The notes under the pieces are model-generated. The model was not told the origin of the DNA, ran no database searches, and saw only the letters and a list, made by a program, of their open reading frames with translations. This document shows positions 1-5,233 of a stretch of 5,372 nucleotides of DNA, piece by piece (the stretch's first letter is position 1; each line of letters begins with the position of its first letter). Origin of the DNA: Anaerolineae bacterium. Lineage in GTDB: Bacteria > Chloroflexota > Anaerolineae > SpSt-313. The DNA is taken from assembly GCA_023511475.1 (NCBI GenBank), contig JAIMBM010000255.1, forward strand, positions 1 to 5,372. The letters run 5' to 3'. A program made the position numbers and the translations under genes.

Positions 1-30
1 CGTCTGGCCGCCCTGCGGGGCGGCCAGACG
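1..30 (-). terminator. Perfect 13-bp GC-rich hairpin, terminator-like
   Basis: Bases 1-13 are the exact reverse complement of 18-30, with the 4-base loop TGCG. The hairpin lies about 145 nt downstream of the minus-strand hydrolase stop, so it could end that transcript. Any U tract in that direction would lie outside the window; in the plus direction no T run follows (the next bases are rich in C and A), so a classical plus-strand terminator is not supported. It could also end a plus-strand gene lying before the window, or be a simple inverted repeat. Nothing gene-like was found between 31 and 174; a weak 6-bp stem (94-99 with 110-115) is the only other structure there. Confidence 0.4.
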
Positions 31-174
31 CGCCAACCCACCAAACCCCAACAATAGGTACTGCACCGGGTTCGTGCAAAGCGAAAGCCCGGTTGCTGGC
101 AGAGCGTCCCCAGCAGGCTGCCCGGCTGCGAATCGGCTGACGGGTATTGGATGCACCCCACACGCCGCCGAGGT

Positions 175-1068
175 TCACAGGTGCTGGTCGAGAAACCTCA
201 GCACGCGCGCGAAGGCATCGCGCGCCGCGGGCGCGCTAACCGCCGAATGCTCCTGGTCAAACCCATGCGGCGCATTGGGGAGGAGCACGAGCTCATGGTG
301 GACTCCCGCGCGTGCCAGGGCCTCGGCCATGAGCACCGACTGCTCGCAGGGCACGTCCGTGTCGGCCGTGCCGTGCAGGAGGAGCGTTGGGGGGAAAGAG
401 GCGTCCACCTGCCGAACCGGGCAGTAGCGGTCAAAGGCGCCCGGCTCGGTATGCGGATCATGGCCGGTGACCTCGCGGGGCCACAGGCCGTTCTGTCGGA
501 GGTACAGATAGTAGCGGTCCCAGCGAGCCGGCTCCGTGCTCTCTGCGAGGGGTTCGACGCCGACGGCGCCAAGGGCTTCCTCACGGGAGACGGCAGGCCG
601 CTGGCAGTAAAACGGATCGGGCTCGGAGTACCAGGGACCGCGGATGTCGCCGTAGCCGTAGAAAGAGACGGTTGCCTGTGGCCGTGGCGTCACGCAGCAG
701 CCGCTCATGAGCGCCAGATACCCGCCCGCCGAGTGGCCGACAACCGCCAGCCGCTCGGGGTCAACAGGGGCCAGGCGCGGAAGGGCCTCGCGGACCCAGC
801 GGCATGCGTCCGACAGGTCCTCCAGGATGGCGTCAAGCTTGCTCTCCGGCGCGAGGCGATAGTCGACCGCCACCACCGCATAGCCGGCGCGCAGGTACCG
901 CGCGAGCTGATCCGCTGGCAGGCTGCGGCGGGTGCCCACGACCAGCGCCCCGCCATGAAGCCAGAGGATCACCGCCCGGCTCGGACCCGCGGGGGCGTAG
1001 ACGTCCGCCTGGATGGCCAGAGGCCCGAGCTGTTTGTAGGCCAGGGTTGAGGGATGTTGTGCTCTCAT
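175..1068 (-). CDS. Alpha/beta hydrolase, esterase/HSL-like, probably cytoplasmic
   Basis: This 297-residue protein is a serine hydrolase, most likely a carboxylesterase or deacylase; its substrate cannot be told. The oxyanion motif H-G-G-A sits at residues 38-41, the nucleophile elbow G-H-S-A-G-G has Ser113, the acid is probably Asp236 in G-T-A-D-T-D-V-P, and His268 lies in N-A-P-H-G-F. Order and spacing fit the alpha/beta hydrolase-3 (HSL) or BD-FAE-like families. An insertion rich in Tyr, Trp and Pro (about 130-200) probably forms a cap. There is no signal peptide. The ATG at 1068 was chosen over an in-frame start at 1146 because a purine-rich ribosome binding site (GGGAAGGGGA, 1081-1072) precedes it, the alignable fold starts after it, and it overlaps the upstream methylase stop in an ATGA arrangement. 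The two genes are therefore probably co-transcribed and translationally coupled. Family assignment is secure; the biological role is not. Confidence 0.9.
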   Translation of the reverse strand: MRAQHPSTLAYKQLGPLAIQADVYAPAGPSRAVILWLHGGALVVGTRRSLPADQLARYLRAGYAVVAVDYRLAPESKLDAILEDLSDACRWVREALPRLAPVDPERLAVVGHSAGGYLALMSGCCVTPRPQATVSFYGYGDIRGPWYSEPDPFYCQRPAVSREEALGAVGVEPLAESTEPARWDRYYLYLRQNGLWPREVTGHDPHTEPGAFDRYCPVRQVDASFPPTLLLHGTADTDVPCEQSVLMAEALARAGVHHELVLLPNAPHGFDQEHSAVSAPAARDAFARVLRFLDQHL

Positions 1069-1979
1069 TGGTCCCCTTCCCTGCGGGGTGAGCGTCCGCA
1101 GCTCTGACGCCCCTCCTGATAGGGCGAGGGATCGAACCCCAACCACTCGATCCCCTCGACTCCGGCAAACCGCCGCGCCATGACCTCGAGCGCATCGCGG
1201 CTGTTATCGACCAGGATGAACCGCCGGCCAAGCTCGAGGGCAGCGGCGCCGGTGGTGCCGCTGCCGGCGAAAAAGTCGAGCACGAGCGCCCCCGGCCGCG
1301 ACGAGGCCTGCACGATGCGGCGGAGGATGCCCAGCGGCTTTTGCGTGGGGTAGCCCGTCTTCTCGGAGCCGTTCGTCGGGACGATGGTGTGCCACCATGT
1401 GTCCGTCGGAAGCTTGCCGCGCGCTGCCTTTTCCGCGCCCACGAGCCCCGGGGCCATGTATGGGATGCGCTCGATCTCGTCGACGTTAAAGACGTAGCGG
1501 GACGGATGCTTCACATAGAGCAGGATATTGTCGTGCTTCGGCGGCCAGCGGTCCCTCGGCCGCCCGCCATAGTCGTAGGCCCAGATGATCTCGTTGAGAA
1601 AGCACTCCCTGCCAAAGATGCCATCGAGCAGGACCTTGCAGTAGTGCACCTCCCGGTAATCGACGTGGAGATAGAGCGAGCCATGAGGGGCGAGGACGCG
1701 GTGAGCCTCCACAAGGCGCGGCTCGAGAAAGGCGAGATAATCATCGAAGAGGTCGCTGAACCGCCTCCGGCCGATCACGATGCTCTGGTAGCGCCGGCCC
1801 TGGAAGCCGACCCGGTCCCCGCTCTCGGACTGGACGGTGCGCAGCGTCGCCCGCTCGCGGATGCGGCCGGTGTTGAAGGGCGGGTCGATGTAGATGAGGT
1901 CTATCGACGCATCGCTCAGCGTGCGCAGGACCTCGAGGTTATCGGCGTAGTAGATCGTACCTCTGGTGTCGGTTTCCAT
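1065..1979 (-). CDS. Orphan beta-class DNA methyltransferase (N6-adenine or N4-cytosine)
   Basis: This 304-residue enzyme would transfer a methyl group from S-adenosylmethionine to an exocyclic amino group in DNA. The catalytic motif IV is D-P-P-F-N-T-G at residues 32-38, close to the N terminus. A central region (about 60-210) probably holds the target recognition part. Then come motif X around T-Q-K-P (212-215) and the SAM-binding motif I L-D-F-F-A-G-S-G-T-T-G (234-244), with I-L-V-D (255-258) as motif II. The order IV, recognition region, X, I is that of the beta class (Pfam N6_N4_Mtase). DPPF does not separate N6-adenine from N4-cytosine, and the target site cannot be read. The ATG at 1979 was preferred to the more upstream start at 2117, because the 46 extra residues look non-conserved and would run through a promoter-like site. 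An AAGG lies a few bases before it. No restriction enzyme, specificity subunit or Vsr nuclease is next to it, so it looks like a solitary methylase. Its stop overlaps the hydrolase start. Confidence 0.92.
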   Translation of the reverse strand: METDTRGTIYYADNLEVLRTLSDASIDLIYIDPPFNTGRIRERATLRTVQSESGDRVGFQGRRYQSIVIGRRRFSDLFDDYLAFLEPRLVEAHRVLAPHGSLYLHVDYREVHYCKVLLDGIFGRECFLNEIIWAYDYGGRPRDRWPPKHDNILLYVKHPSRYVFNVDEIERIPYMAPGLVGAEKAARGKLPTDTWWHTIVPTNGSEKTGYPTQKPLGILRRIVQASSRPGALVLDFFAGSGTTGAAALELGRRFILVDNSRDALEVMARRFAGVEGIEWLGFDPSPYQEGRQSCGRSPRREGDQ

Positions 1980-2040
1980 GGTGCAGCCTTGCTTCGGGGG
2001 CGAGCGCGTCCCCGCCGCCTCGAGATGGGTTGTGGAACAG

Positions 2041-2068
2041 AGGATACTACGAGTACGTGGGGAGTCAA
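2041..2068 (-). promoter_or_regulatory. Putative sigma70-type promoter of the methylase-hydrolase unit
   Basis: On the minus strand, TTGACT (2068-2063, 5 of 6 matches to the -35 consensus) is followed after 16 nt by TATCCT (2046-2041, 4 of 6 matches to the -10). Transcription would begin near 2034, about 55 nt before the methylase ATG. The site lies between the hairpin that follows the C39 gene and the methylase start, which is where a promoter is expected. The -10 is weak. Confidence 0.45.
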
Positions 2069-2146
2069 CCGCGCGGGCGGGGGCAGAGGCACCCCGGAAG
2101 CCTCGGCGAGCCCTCACCCTGCGGCGGTTACGGGGTCCAGAACGAG

Positions 2147-2181
2147 CTGCTGGCGGGAGATATACCCTCTCCCGCCAGCAG
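2147..2181 (-). terminator. Perfect 14-bp hairpin after the C39 gene, U-tract-less terminator candidate
   Basis: Bases 2147-2160 are the exact reverse complement of 2168-2181, with a 7-base loop (TATACCC). On the minus strand the stem begins about 50 nt after the C39 stop codon and ends well before the methylase promoter, so it is placed to end or protect the 3' end of the C39 transcript. No U run follows the stem on either strand, so it is not a textbook intrinsic terminator. A transcript-end stabiliser or a U-less terminator is possible. Confidence 0.5.
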
Positions 2182-2232
2182 TCTGAAGATGGCTATGCAG
2201 TTAGCCCGGGACCTGTGCAGTCTGCAGGCCCT

Positions 2233-3246
2233 CTACCAGACCTGGGCGCTGTTGCCGCTGACCGCCCGCCAAAAGCTCTGGAGCTCCCACACGCGCAGGA
2301 TGTAGCCGCTGTAACCCGAGGCGGGCTGGGCGGTGTCGGCGTAGCTGACATACTCGGTGCCGTCGGGCATCTGGGTGTAGCCGTACACGCAGACGATGTG
2401 CCCGACGTTCTTGGAGCCCCAACCCGGCAACCCCCGCGTCATCACGCCGGTGATGAATGGCATCCCATTCTCTATGATGTCCTTCTGGATGATCCAGCGG
2501 AACTCTTCCAGGGAGCGGGCATGCCCGAAGCGGTACCAGTTCAGCTCCTCGCCCAGGAACGCATTCACCCGCCGGTTCACCGGAGCAGTGATATTCCGGA
2601 TCCACGCGCCCGCATTGGGGTTGATACCGATCTCGGCGCCAAGCTGGTCGATGTTGGCGGTCACCGGGTAGCCGGGATCCCAGTGCGAGAGCAGGGTGAT
2701 GGCAGCACCGGCGGCGCAGTAGTTCCGGTACGCCCAGAGGTTGGGCTCGCGATACGGCTGCACATAGGCATAGGCCGCGCGGGTCCCCATGGGATGGCTC
2801 AGGATGCCGCGCTCGATGGGACCCGCGATGGAGACCTGGCTCCCATCCGGTATCTCGCCGAGACGGGTGGCGGGAGCCTTGTTGAGCTCCCTAAGGCGCG
2901 CCTCGCGCGCCAGCTTGTACTCGGTCTGCTCCCGCAGCTCATCGTTGAGGAAGGAGAGGTCCGGCTGCGGTGGCGGAGCCGGCTGGGCCTCAGCCGGCGC
3001 AGGCTCGACCTCGGCCGGCGCAGCCCGAGCCTGCTCCCCCTGGGGAGACGGCTGAGCCACACGAGCGGCAGGAGCCGAAAGCCATCCCGCAGAGGGGCCC
3101 AGCGCGGCGGACTGGCGCGAAGTGGGTGACATCACTCTGGGTACTACGTCTTCGGGGATGTCGGCCCTGGCCACGAGGGCGCAGGGCGCGAGAACGAGGG
3201 CAAGCGCAGCTGCGAGGAATAGAGCACGCAGGGTCCGCACGAACAA
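2233..3246 (-). CDS. Secreted C39-like cysteine peptidase family protein
   Basis: This 337-residue protein appears to be exported and to act outside the membrane. Residues 1-28 form a signal peptide: R-T-L-R, a hydrophobic Ala/Leu stretch, and A-R-A before Asp29. L-A-P-C within it is a poor lipobox. Residues 50-96 are a Pro/Ala/Glu linker with tandem heptads A-P-A-E-V-E-P and A-P-A-E-A-Q-P (76-89). Residues 98-122 are a charged helix, possibly coiled coil. From about 158 to the end lies a C39-like papain-fold domain: Cys177 in N-Y-C-A-A-G-A, His283 in V-G-H-I-V-C-V-Y-G-Y, and Asp304 in Y-A-D-T, in the order expected for Cys-His-Asp. No ABC transporter or bacteriocin precursor is nearby, so it is unlikely to be a leader peptidase of an exporter; a cell-wall or protein-processing role is inference. 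Translation starts at TTG (3246), supported by a strong SD six bases upstream. It is transcribed divergently from the desulfurase. Confidence 0.82.
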   Translation of the reverse strand: MFVRTLRALFLAAALALVLAPCALVARADIPEDVVPRVMSPTSRQSAALGPSAGWLSAPAARVAQPSPQGEQARAAPAEVEPAPAEAQPAPPPQPDLSFLNDELREQTEYKLAREARLRELNKAPATRLGEIPDGSQVSIAGPIERGILSHPMGTRAAYAYVQPYREPNLWAYRNYCAAGAAITLLSHWDPGYPVTANIDQLGAEIGINPNAGAWIRNITAPVNRRVNAFLGEELNWYRFGHARSLEEFRWIIQKDIIENGMPFITGVMTRGLPGWGSKNVGHIVCVYGYTQMPDGTEYVSYADTAQPASGYSGYILRVWELQSFWRAVSGNSAQVW

Positions 3247-3252
3247 AGCAAC

Positions 3253-3258
3253 ACCTCC
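3253..3258 (-). promoter_or_regulatory. Strong Shine-Dalgarno GGAGGT that fixes a TTG start
   Basis: Minus-strand GGAGGT (3258-3253) stands 6 nt before TTG at 3246. The next in-frame alternative is GTG at 3240, which would give 12 nt spacing and remove residues just before the signal-peptide basic region. The TTG is therefore the better start. Confidence 0.8.
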
Positions 3259-3263
3259 GAGAA

Positions 3264-3308
3264 CCTGGCCAGGGAGACACCGTGGCCGCCGCCACCCCCT
3301 GGCCAGGG
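3264..3308 (-). repeat. Duplicated palindrome forming a potential leader hairpin
   Basis: The 10-bp palindrome CCTGGCCAGG occurs at 3264-3273 and again at 3298-3307, 34 bp apart start to start (about three helical turns). Because each copy is self-complementary, the two can also pair with each other: 3264-3274 is the reverse complement of 3297-3307, giving an 11-bp stem. The 22-nt loop contains a further 5-bp stem (GTGGC 3282-3286 with GCCAC 3291-3295). In the C39 mRNA this structure would end 5 nt before the Shine-Dalgarno. It could be an RNA control element or a two-site operator; no terminator U tract is present. Confidence 0.5.
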
Positions 3309-3473
3309 CAGGCGCGACCAGAGAACCTCGCCGCGGCGGGCGACATCGGGAGGAGTTGCCACGTCGAGGGCGGCTTGGGCTTGTCGCAAGGGGAGGACGT
3401 TAGCTGGGGGGCCCAGAGATAGAGACCCGGGGCGGTGACGAGGCAGGGTACCCAGTGTAGATTGCCGCAGGCC

Positions 3474-3482
3474 TGATATAAT
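3474..3482 (+). promoter_or_regulatory. Rightward extended -10 promoter, P1
   Basis: The sequence TGATATAAT (3474-3482) is an extended -10: TG, one base, then a consensus TATAAT (3477-3482). No convincing -35 stands 16-18 nt upstream, which is tolerated when TGn is present. Transcription would start near 3489, about 105 nt before the desulfurase ATG. The -10 overlaps that of the leftward C39 promoter almost base for base. Confidence 0.45.
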
Positions 3483-3506
3483 AGTGGTTCGTTGATGATT
3501 TGGCAA
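3478..3506 (-). promoter_or_regulatory. Leftward promoter for the C39 gene
   Basis: On the minus strand TTGCCA (3506-3501, 5 of 6) and TATTAT (3483-3478, 5 of 6) are separated by 17 nt, the optimal spacing for sigma70/SigA-type promoters. Transcription would begin near 3471, leaving a leader of about 225 nt before the TTG start at 3246. It shares its -10 bases with a rightward -10 on the other strand. Confidence 0.6.
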
Positions 3507-3508
3507 AT
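3498..3508. promoter_or_regulatory. Operator-like palindrome over the C39 promoter -35
   Basis: ATTTG-G-CAAAT is a perfect 11-bp palindrome with one central base. It fully covers the -35 hexamer (3506-3501) of the leftward promoter and lies 19 bp from the -35 of the rightward promoter P2. An AT-rich palindrome here stands out in GC-rich DNA and is well placed for a repressor, but no regulator gene is in view and short palindromes occur by chance. Confidence 0.3.
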
Positions 3509-3526
3509 GAGCGCTTCCGGTCGGCT

Positions 3527-3555
3527 TTGCGTGGGCTGCCCCGCCATGCTACAAT
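3527..3555 (+). promoter_or_regulatory. Rightward promoter P2 of the desulfurase-DUF3343 unit
   Basis: TTGCGT (3527-3532, TTG conserved, 3 of 6) is followed after 17 nt by TACAAT (3550-3555, 5 of 6), with TG one base before the -10 (3547-3548), an extended -10. Transcription would begin near 3562, giving a leader of about 33 nt before the ATG at 3595. This is the better of the two rightward candidates. Confidence 0.6.
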
Positions 3556-3594
3556 CCTTCCCCAAGGCCACGAGCCTGTTGAGGGTAGGTGGGT

Positions 3595-4752
3595 ATGATC
3601 TATCTGGATAACGCCGCCAGCGGATGGCCCAAGCCGCCCGAGATTCTGGAGGCCATGGCGCATTTCATGCGGGAGGTCGGCGCCAACCCCGGCCGCTCTG
3701 GGCACCGGCTGGCCGTCGAGGCGGCCCGCATCGTGTATGGGACCCGCGAGGCCCTAGCCACACTCCTCGGGATAAGCGATCCCCTCCGCATCGTCTTTGG
3801 GGCCAACGCCACCGAGGCCCTGAACCTGGCGCTGATCGGCCTCCTGCGCAGGGGGGACCACGTCATCACCAGCTCCATGGAGCACAATTCGGTGGTGCGT
3901 CCCCTGCGGGCCCTGCTGCGACGCGGCGTTGAGCTGTCGGTCGTGCACTGCACGCCGCAAGGCCTGCTCAACCCCCGGGAGATAGAGGCCGTGATCCGCC
4001 CCAACACCCGCCTCATCGCCCTGATCCACGCTTCCAACGTCATTGGCACCCTGTTGCCGATCGCCGAGGTCGGCCGCATCGCCCGGCGGTACGGTCTGCT
4101 CTTTCTCGTCGACGCCGCACAGACGGCCGGCGCCGTTCCCATCGATGTGGAGGCGGATGCCATCGACCTCCTGGCCTTTACCGGCCACAAAGCCCTGATG
4201 GGGCCGCAGGGCACGGGCGGCCTCTACATCGGCCCGCGCGTCGCGCTGGACGAGCTGGAGCCCATCCTCCGCGGCGGCACCGGCAGCCACTCGGAGTCGG
4301 AGGAGCAGCCCGGCTTTCTTCCAGACCGGTACGAGAGCGGCACCCTCAACGGGGTTGGGCTGGCCGGGCTGGGGGCAGGGGTGCGCTATCTCCTCGAAGC
4401 AGGGGTACAGCGCGTACGCGAGCACGAGCTTGGCCTGACCCGCCGGCTCCTCGATGGCCTCGCCCGCATCCCGCGGGTGATCGTCTATGGCACGAAAAAG
4501 GCCGAGCAGCAGGTTGCGACCGTCTCCTTCAACGTCGAGGGGATGGAGCCTTCGGAGGTCGGCCTGCGCCTCGATGAGGAGCACAGCATCCTCTGTCGCG
4601 TCGGTCTGCACTGCTCGCCCGGGGCGCACCGCACCATCGGCACCTTTCCGGAGGGCACAGTGCGCTGGAGCCTGGGCTACCTCAACACCGTTGCGGAGGT
4701 GGACGCCGCACTGGCGGCGCTGGCCAGCCTCGTGGAGTCAACCCCGGAGTAA
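3595..4752 (+). CDS. Cysteine desulfurase, class V aminotransferase fold, EF2568-type
   Basis: This 385-residue PLP enzyme should release sulfur from cysteine (or selenium from selenocysteine) as a Cys-bound persulfide or selenide, with alanine as product. The N terminus M-I-Y-L-D-N-A-A-S-G-W-P-K-P is typical of the EF2568-type desulfurase subfamily. Motifs in order: G-A-N-A-T-E-A (69-75), His97 in M-E-H-N-S which should stack on PLP, H-A-S-N-V-I-G (145-151), Asp173 in V-D-A-A-Q, the PLP lysine Lys199 in T-G-H-K-A-L-M-G-P-Q-G-T-G, Y-E-S-G-T-L-N (247-253), and the catalytic Cys340 in G-L-H-C-S-P-G-A-H near the C terminus. The Cys context resembles SufS more than IscS. The ATG at 3595 was chosen over GTG at 3589 because GAGGG (3581-3585) is better spaced for it and the family normally begins at this Met. 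The enzyme is complete. Its DUF3343 neighbour starts 4 nt after its stop, so the two are an operon, and no iscU/sufBCD scaffold gene is next to it, pointing to a role other than bulk Fe-S assembly. Confidence 0.92.
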   Translation: MIYLDNAASGWPKPPEILEAMAHFMREVGANPGRSGHRLAVEAARIVYGTREALATLLGISDPLRIVFGANATEALNLALIGLLRRGDHVITSSMEHNSVVRPLRALLRRGVELSVVHCTPQGLLNPREIEAVIRPNTRLIALIHASNVIGTLLPIAEVGRIARRYGLLFLVDAAQTAGAVPIDVEADAIDLLAFTGHKALMGPQGTGGLYIGPRVALDELEPILRGGTGSHSESEEQPGFLPDRYESGTLNGVGLAGLGAGVRYLLEAGVQRVREHELGLTRRLLDGLARIPRVIVYGTKKAEQQVATVSFNVEGMEPSEVGLRLDEEHSILCRVGLHCSPGAHRTIGTFPEGTVRWSLGYLNTVAEVDAALAALASLVESTPE

Positions 4753-4756
4753 GCGA

Positions 4757-4987
4757 ATGCCAGGTCCTGACGGCATGGCCGTCGTCCTCTTCGACAGCGT
4801 GCAGGCGGCGATACAGGCTGAGCATGCAGCGCGCGCCGAGGGGATCGCCGCCAAGCTCATCCCCGTTCCCCGGCACCTGAGCACCGACTGTGGGATGGCC
4901 CTGCGCATTCCCCGCAGCGAGGAACTGCAGGTGCGCGCGCTTCTGGAGAGGCTCGGCATCGCCTATCGGGCTGTGCGAGCCCTATGA
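4757..4987 (+). CDS. DUF3343 protein, putative sulfur/selenium carrier
   Basis: This 76-residue protein matches the DUF3343 family (Pfam PF11823, described as putative Se/S carrier-like). It opens with a beta strand, A-V-V-L-F-D-S (8-14), then a helix with A-I-Q-A-E-H-A-A (18-25), then L-I-P-V-P-R-H-L-S-T-D-C-G-M-A-L-R (34-50), the family hallmark, with Cys45 as its only cysteine. A second helix (E-E-L-Q-V-R-A-L-L) and a final strand follow. Cys45 is the obvious site to receive a persulfide or selenide from Cys340 of the adjacent desulfurase; that transfer is inference, not shown here. The ATG at 4757 is fixed by GGAG (4746-4749) seven bases upstream, inside the end of the desulfurase gene; Met7 at 4775 is the only alternative. 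Length is normal for the family. It is the last recognisable gene on this strand. Confidence 0.88.
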   Translation: MPGPDGMAVVLFDSVQAAIQAEHAARAEGIAAKLIPVPRHLSTDCGMALRIPRSEELQVRALLERLGIAYRAVRAL

Positions 4988-5101
4988 TCAGGTAGGGGTG
5001 TTCACATTCCCGTCCGCCGAGGTGGCTCGCCGCGTCCGCCCTGGGTTCCGGGACGCGCAGGTGGCCCGAATCGCGGTTTCCCGCGTCTTGCGATAGGGGT
5101 A

Positions 5102-5132
5102 CCCCATCCCCCTTGCCCCCTTCCCCGCCCCC
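5102..5132 (+). other. C-rich tract: possible Rho-loading site or minus-strand G-quadruplex
   Basis: Five C runs of 4-5 bases (5102-5105, 5108-5112, 5116-5120, 5123-5126, 5128-5132) are separated by 1-3 bases. As RNA from the desulfurase-DUF3343 unit this would be C-rich and G-poor, as Rho-loading (rut) sites are, about 115 nt after the last stop codon. On the minus strand the same bases meet the G-quadruplex pattern. Either role is inference from composition alone. Confidence 0.3.
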
Positions 5133-5233
5133 GCGGTGCGCTATGCATTACCCACAAGTCGGCTGCAAAGCATCACGGCGCTTGACATAGCGCCCCGGTG
5201 CCCATCCGAGCGGACCACCCGCGGTCCACACTG

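Larger units (their letters stand above)
3247..3594. other. Divergent intergenic region between the C39 gene and the desulfurase
   Basis: This 348-bp gap holds the start signals for both directions. Its right part (about 3470-3560) is clearly more AT-rich than the genes around it and carries the promoters listed separately. The left part (about 3250-3470) would be a leader of roughly 225 nt for the C39 mRNA and contains a paired-palindrome stem. Open frames crossing it on the minus strand (for example 3144-3506) show no recognisable domain and are out of frame with the C39 gene, so I read it as non-coding. I did not recognise a known riboswitch in it. Confidence 0.7.

Noticed and set aside
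151..1050. Long plus-strand open frame (299 codons) opposite the hydrolase
   Set aside because: It is the antisense of a gene with a full catalytic triad; its translation has no recognisable motif and long open antisense frames are common at this GC content.
1341..2186. Plus-strand open frame (281 codons) opposite the methylase
   Set aside because: The minus strand has clear methylase motifs IV, X and I; this translation is low-complexity and runs through the methylase promoter and most of the hairpin at 2147.
1966..3129. Plus-strand open frame (387 codons) opposite the C39 gene
   Set aside because: It crosses the hairpin and intergenic gap and resembles no family, while the opposite strand has a signal peptide and a catalytic Cys/His/Asp set.
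3180..3183. Lipoprotein signal (L-A-P-C) in the C39 protein
   Set aside because: Proline just before the Cys does not fit the lipobox, and a good signal peptidase I site (A-R-A before Asp29) follows.
3309..3470. Riboswitch in the C39 leader
   Set aside because: I compared it by eye with the core motifs of cyclic-di-AMP, cyclic-di-GMP and cobalamin riboswitches and saw no convincing match; a covariance-model search would settle it.
3144..3571. Minus-strand open frames extending the C39 gene upstream or forming a leader gene
   Set aside because: They are out of frame with the C39 gene, lack a good ribosome site, and cross the predicted promoter.
3754..4629. Minus-strand open frame (291 codons) opposite the desulfurase
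   Set aside because: Shadow of a gene with all family motifs; no own start signal or domain.
4984..5096. Possible third operon gene: an ATG overlapping the DUF3343 stop, and a frame open to 5096
   Set aside because: The overlapping ATG meets a stop after three codons, and the open frame encodes about 37 residues with no family resemblance. A frameshifted remnant cannot be excluded but has no positive support.
5182..5187. Consensus -35 hexamer TTGACA on the plus strand
   Set aside because: No -10-like hexamer lies 15-19 nt downstream; the region there is GC-rich.
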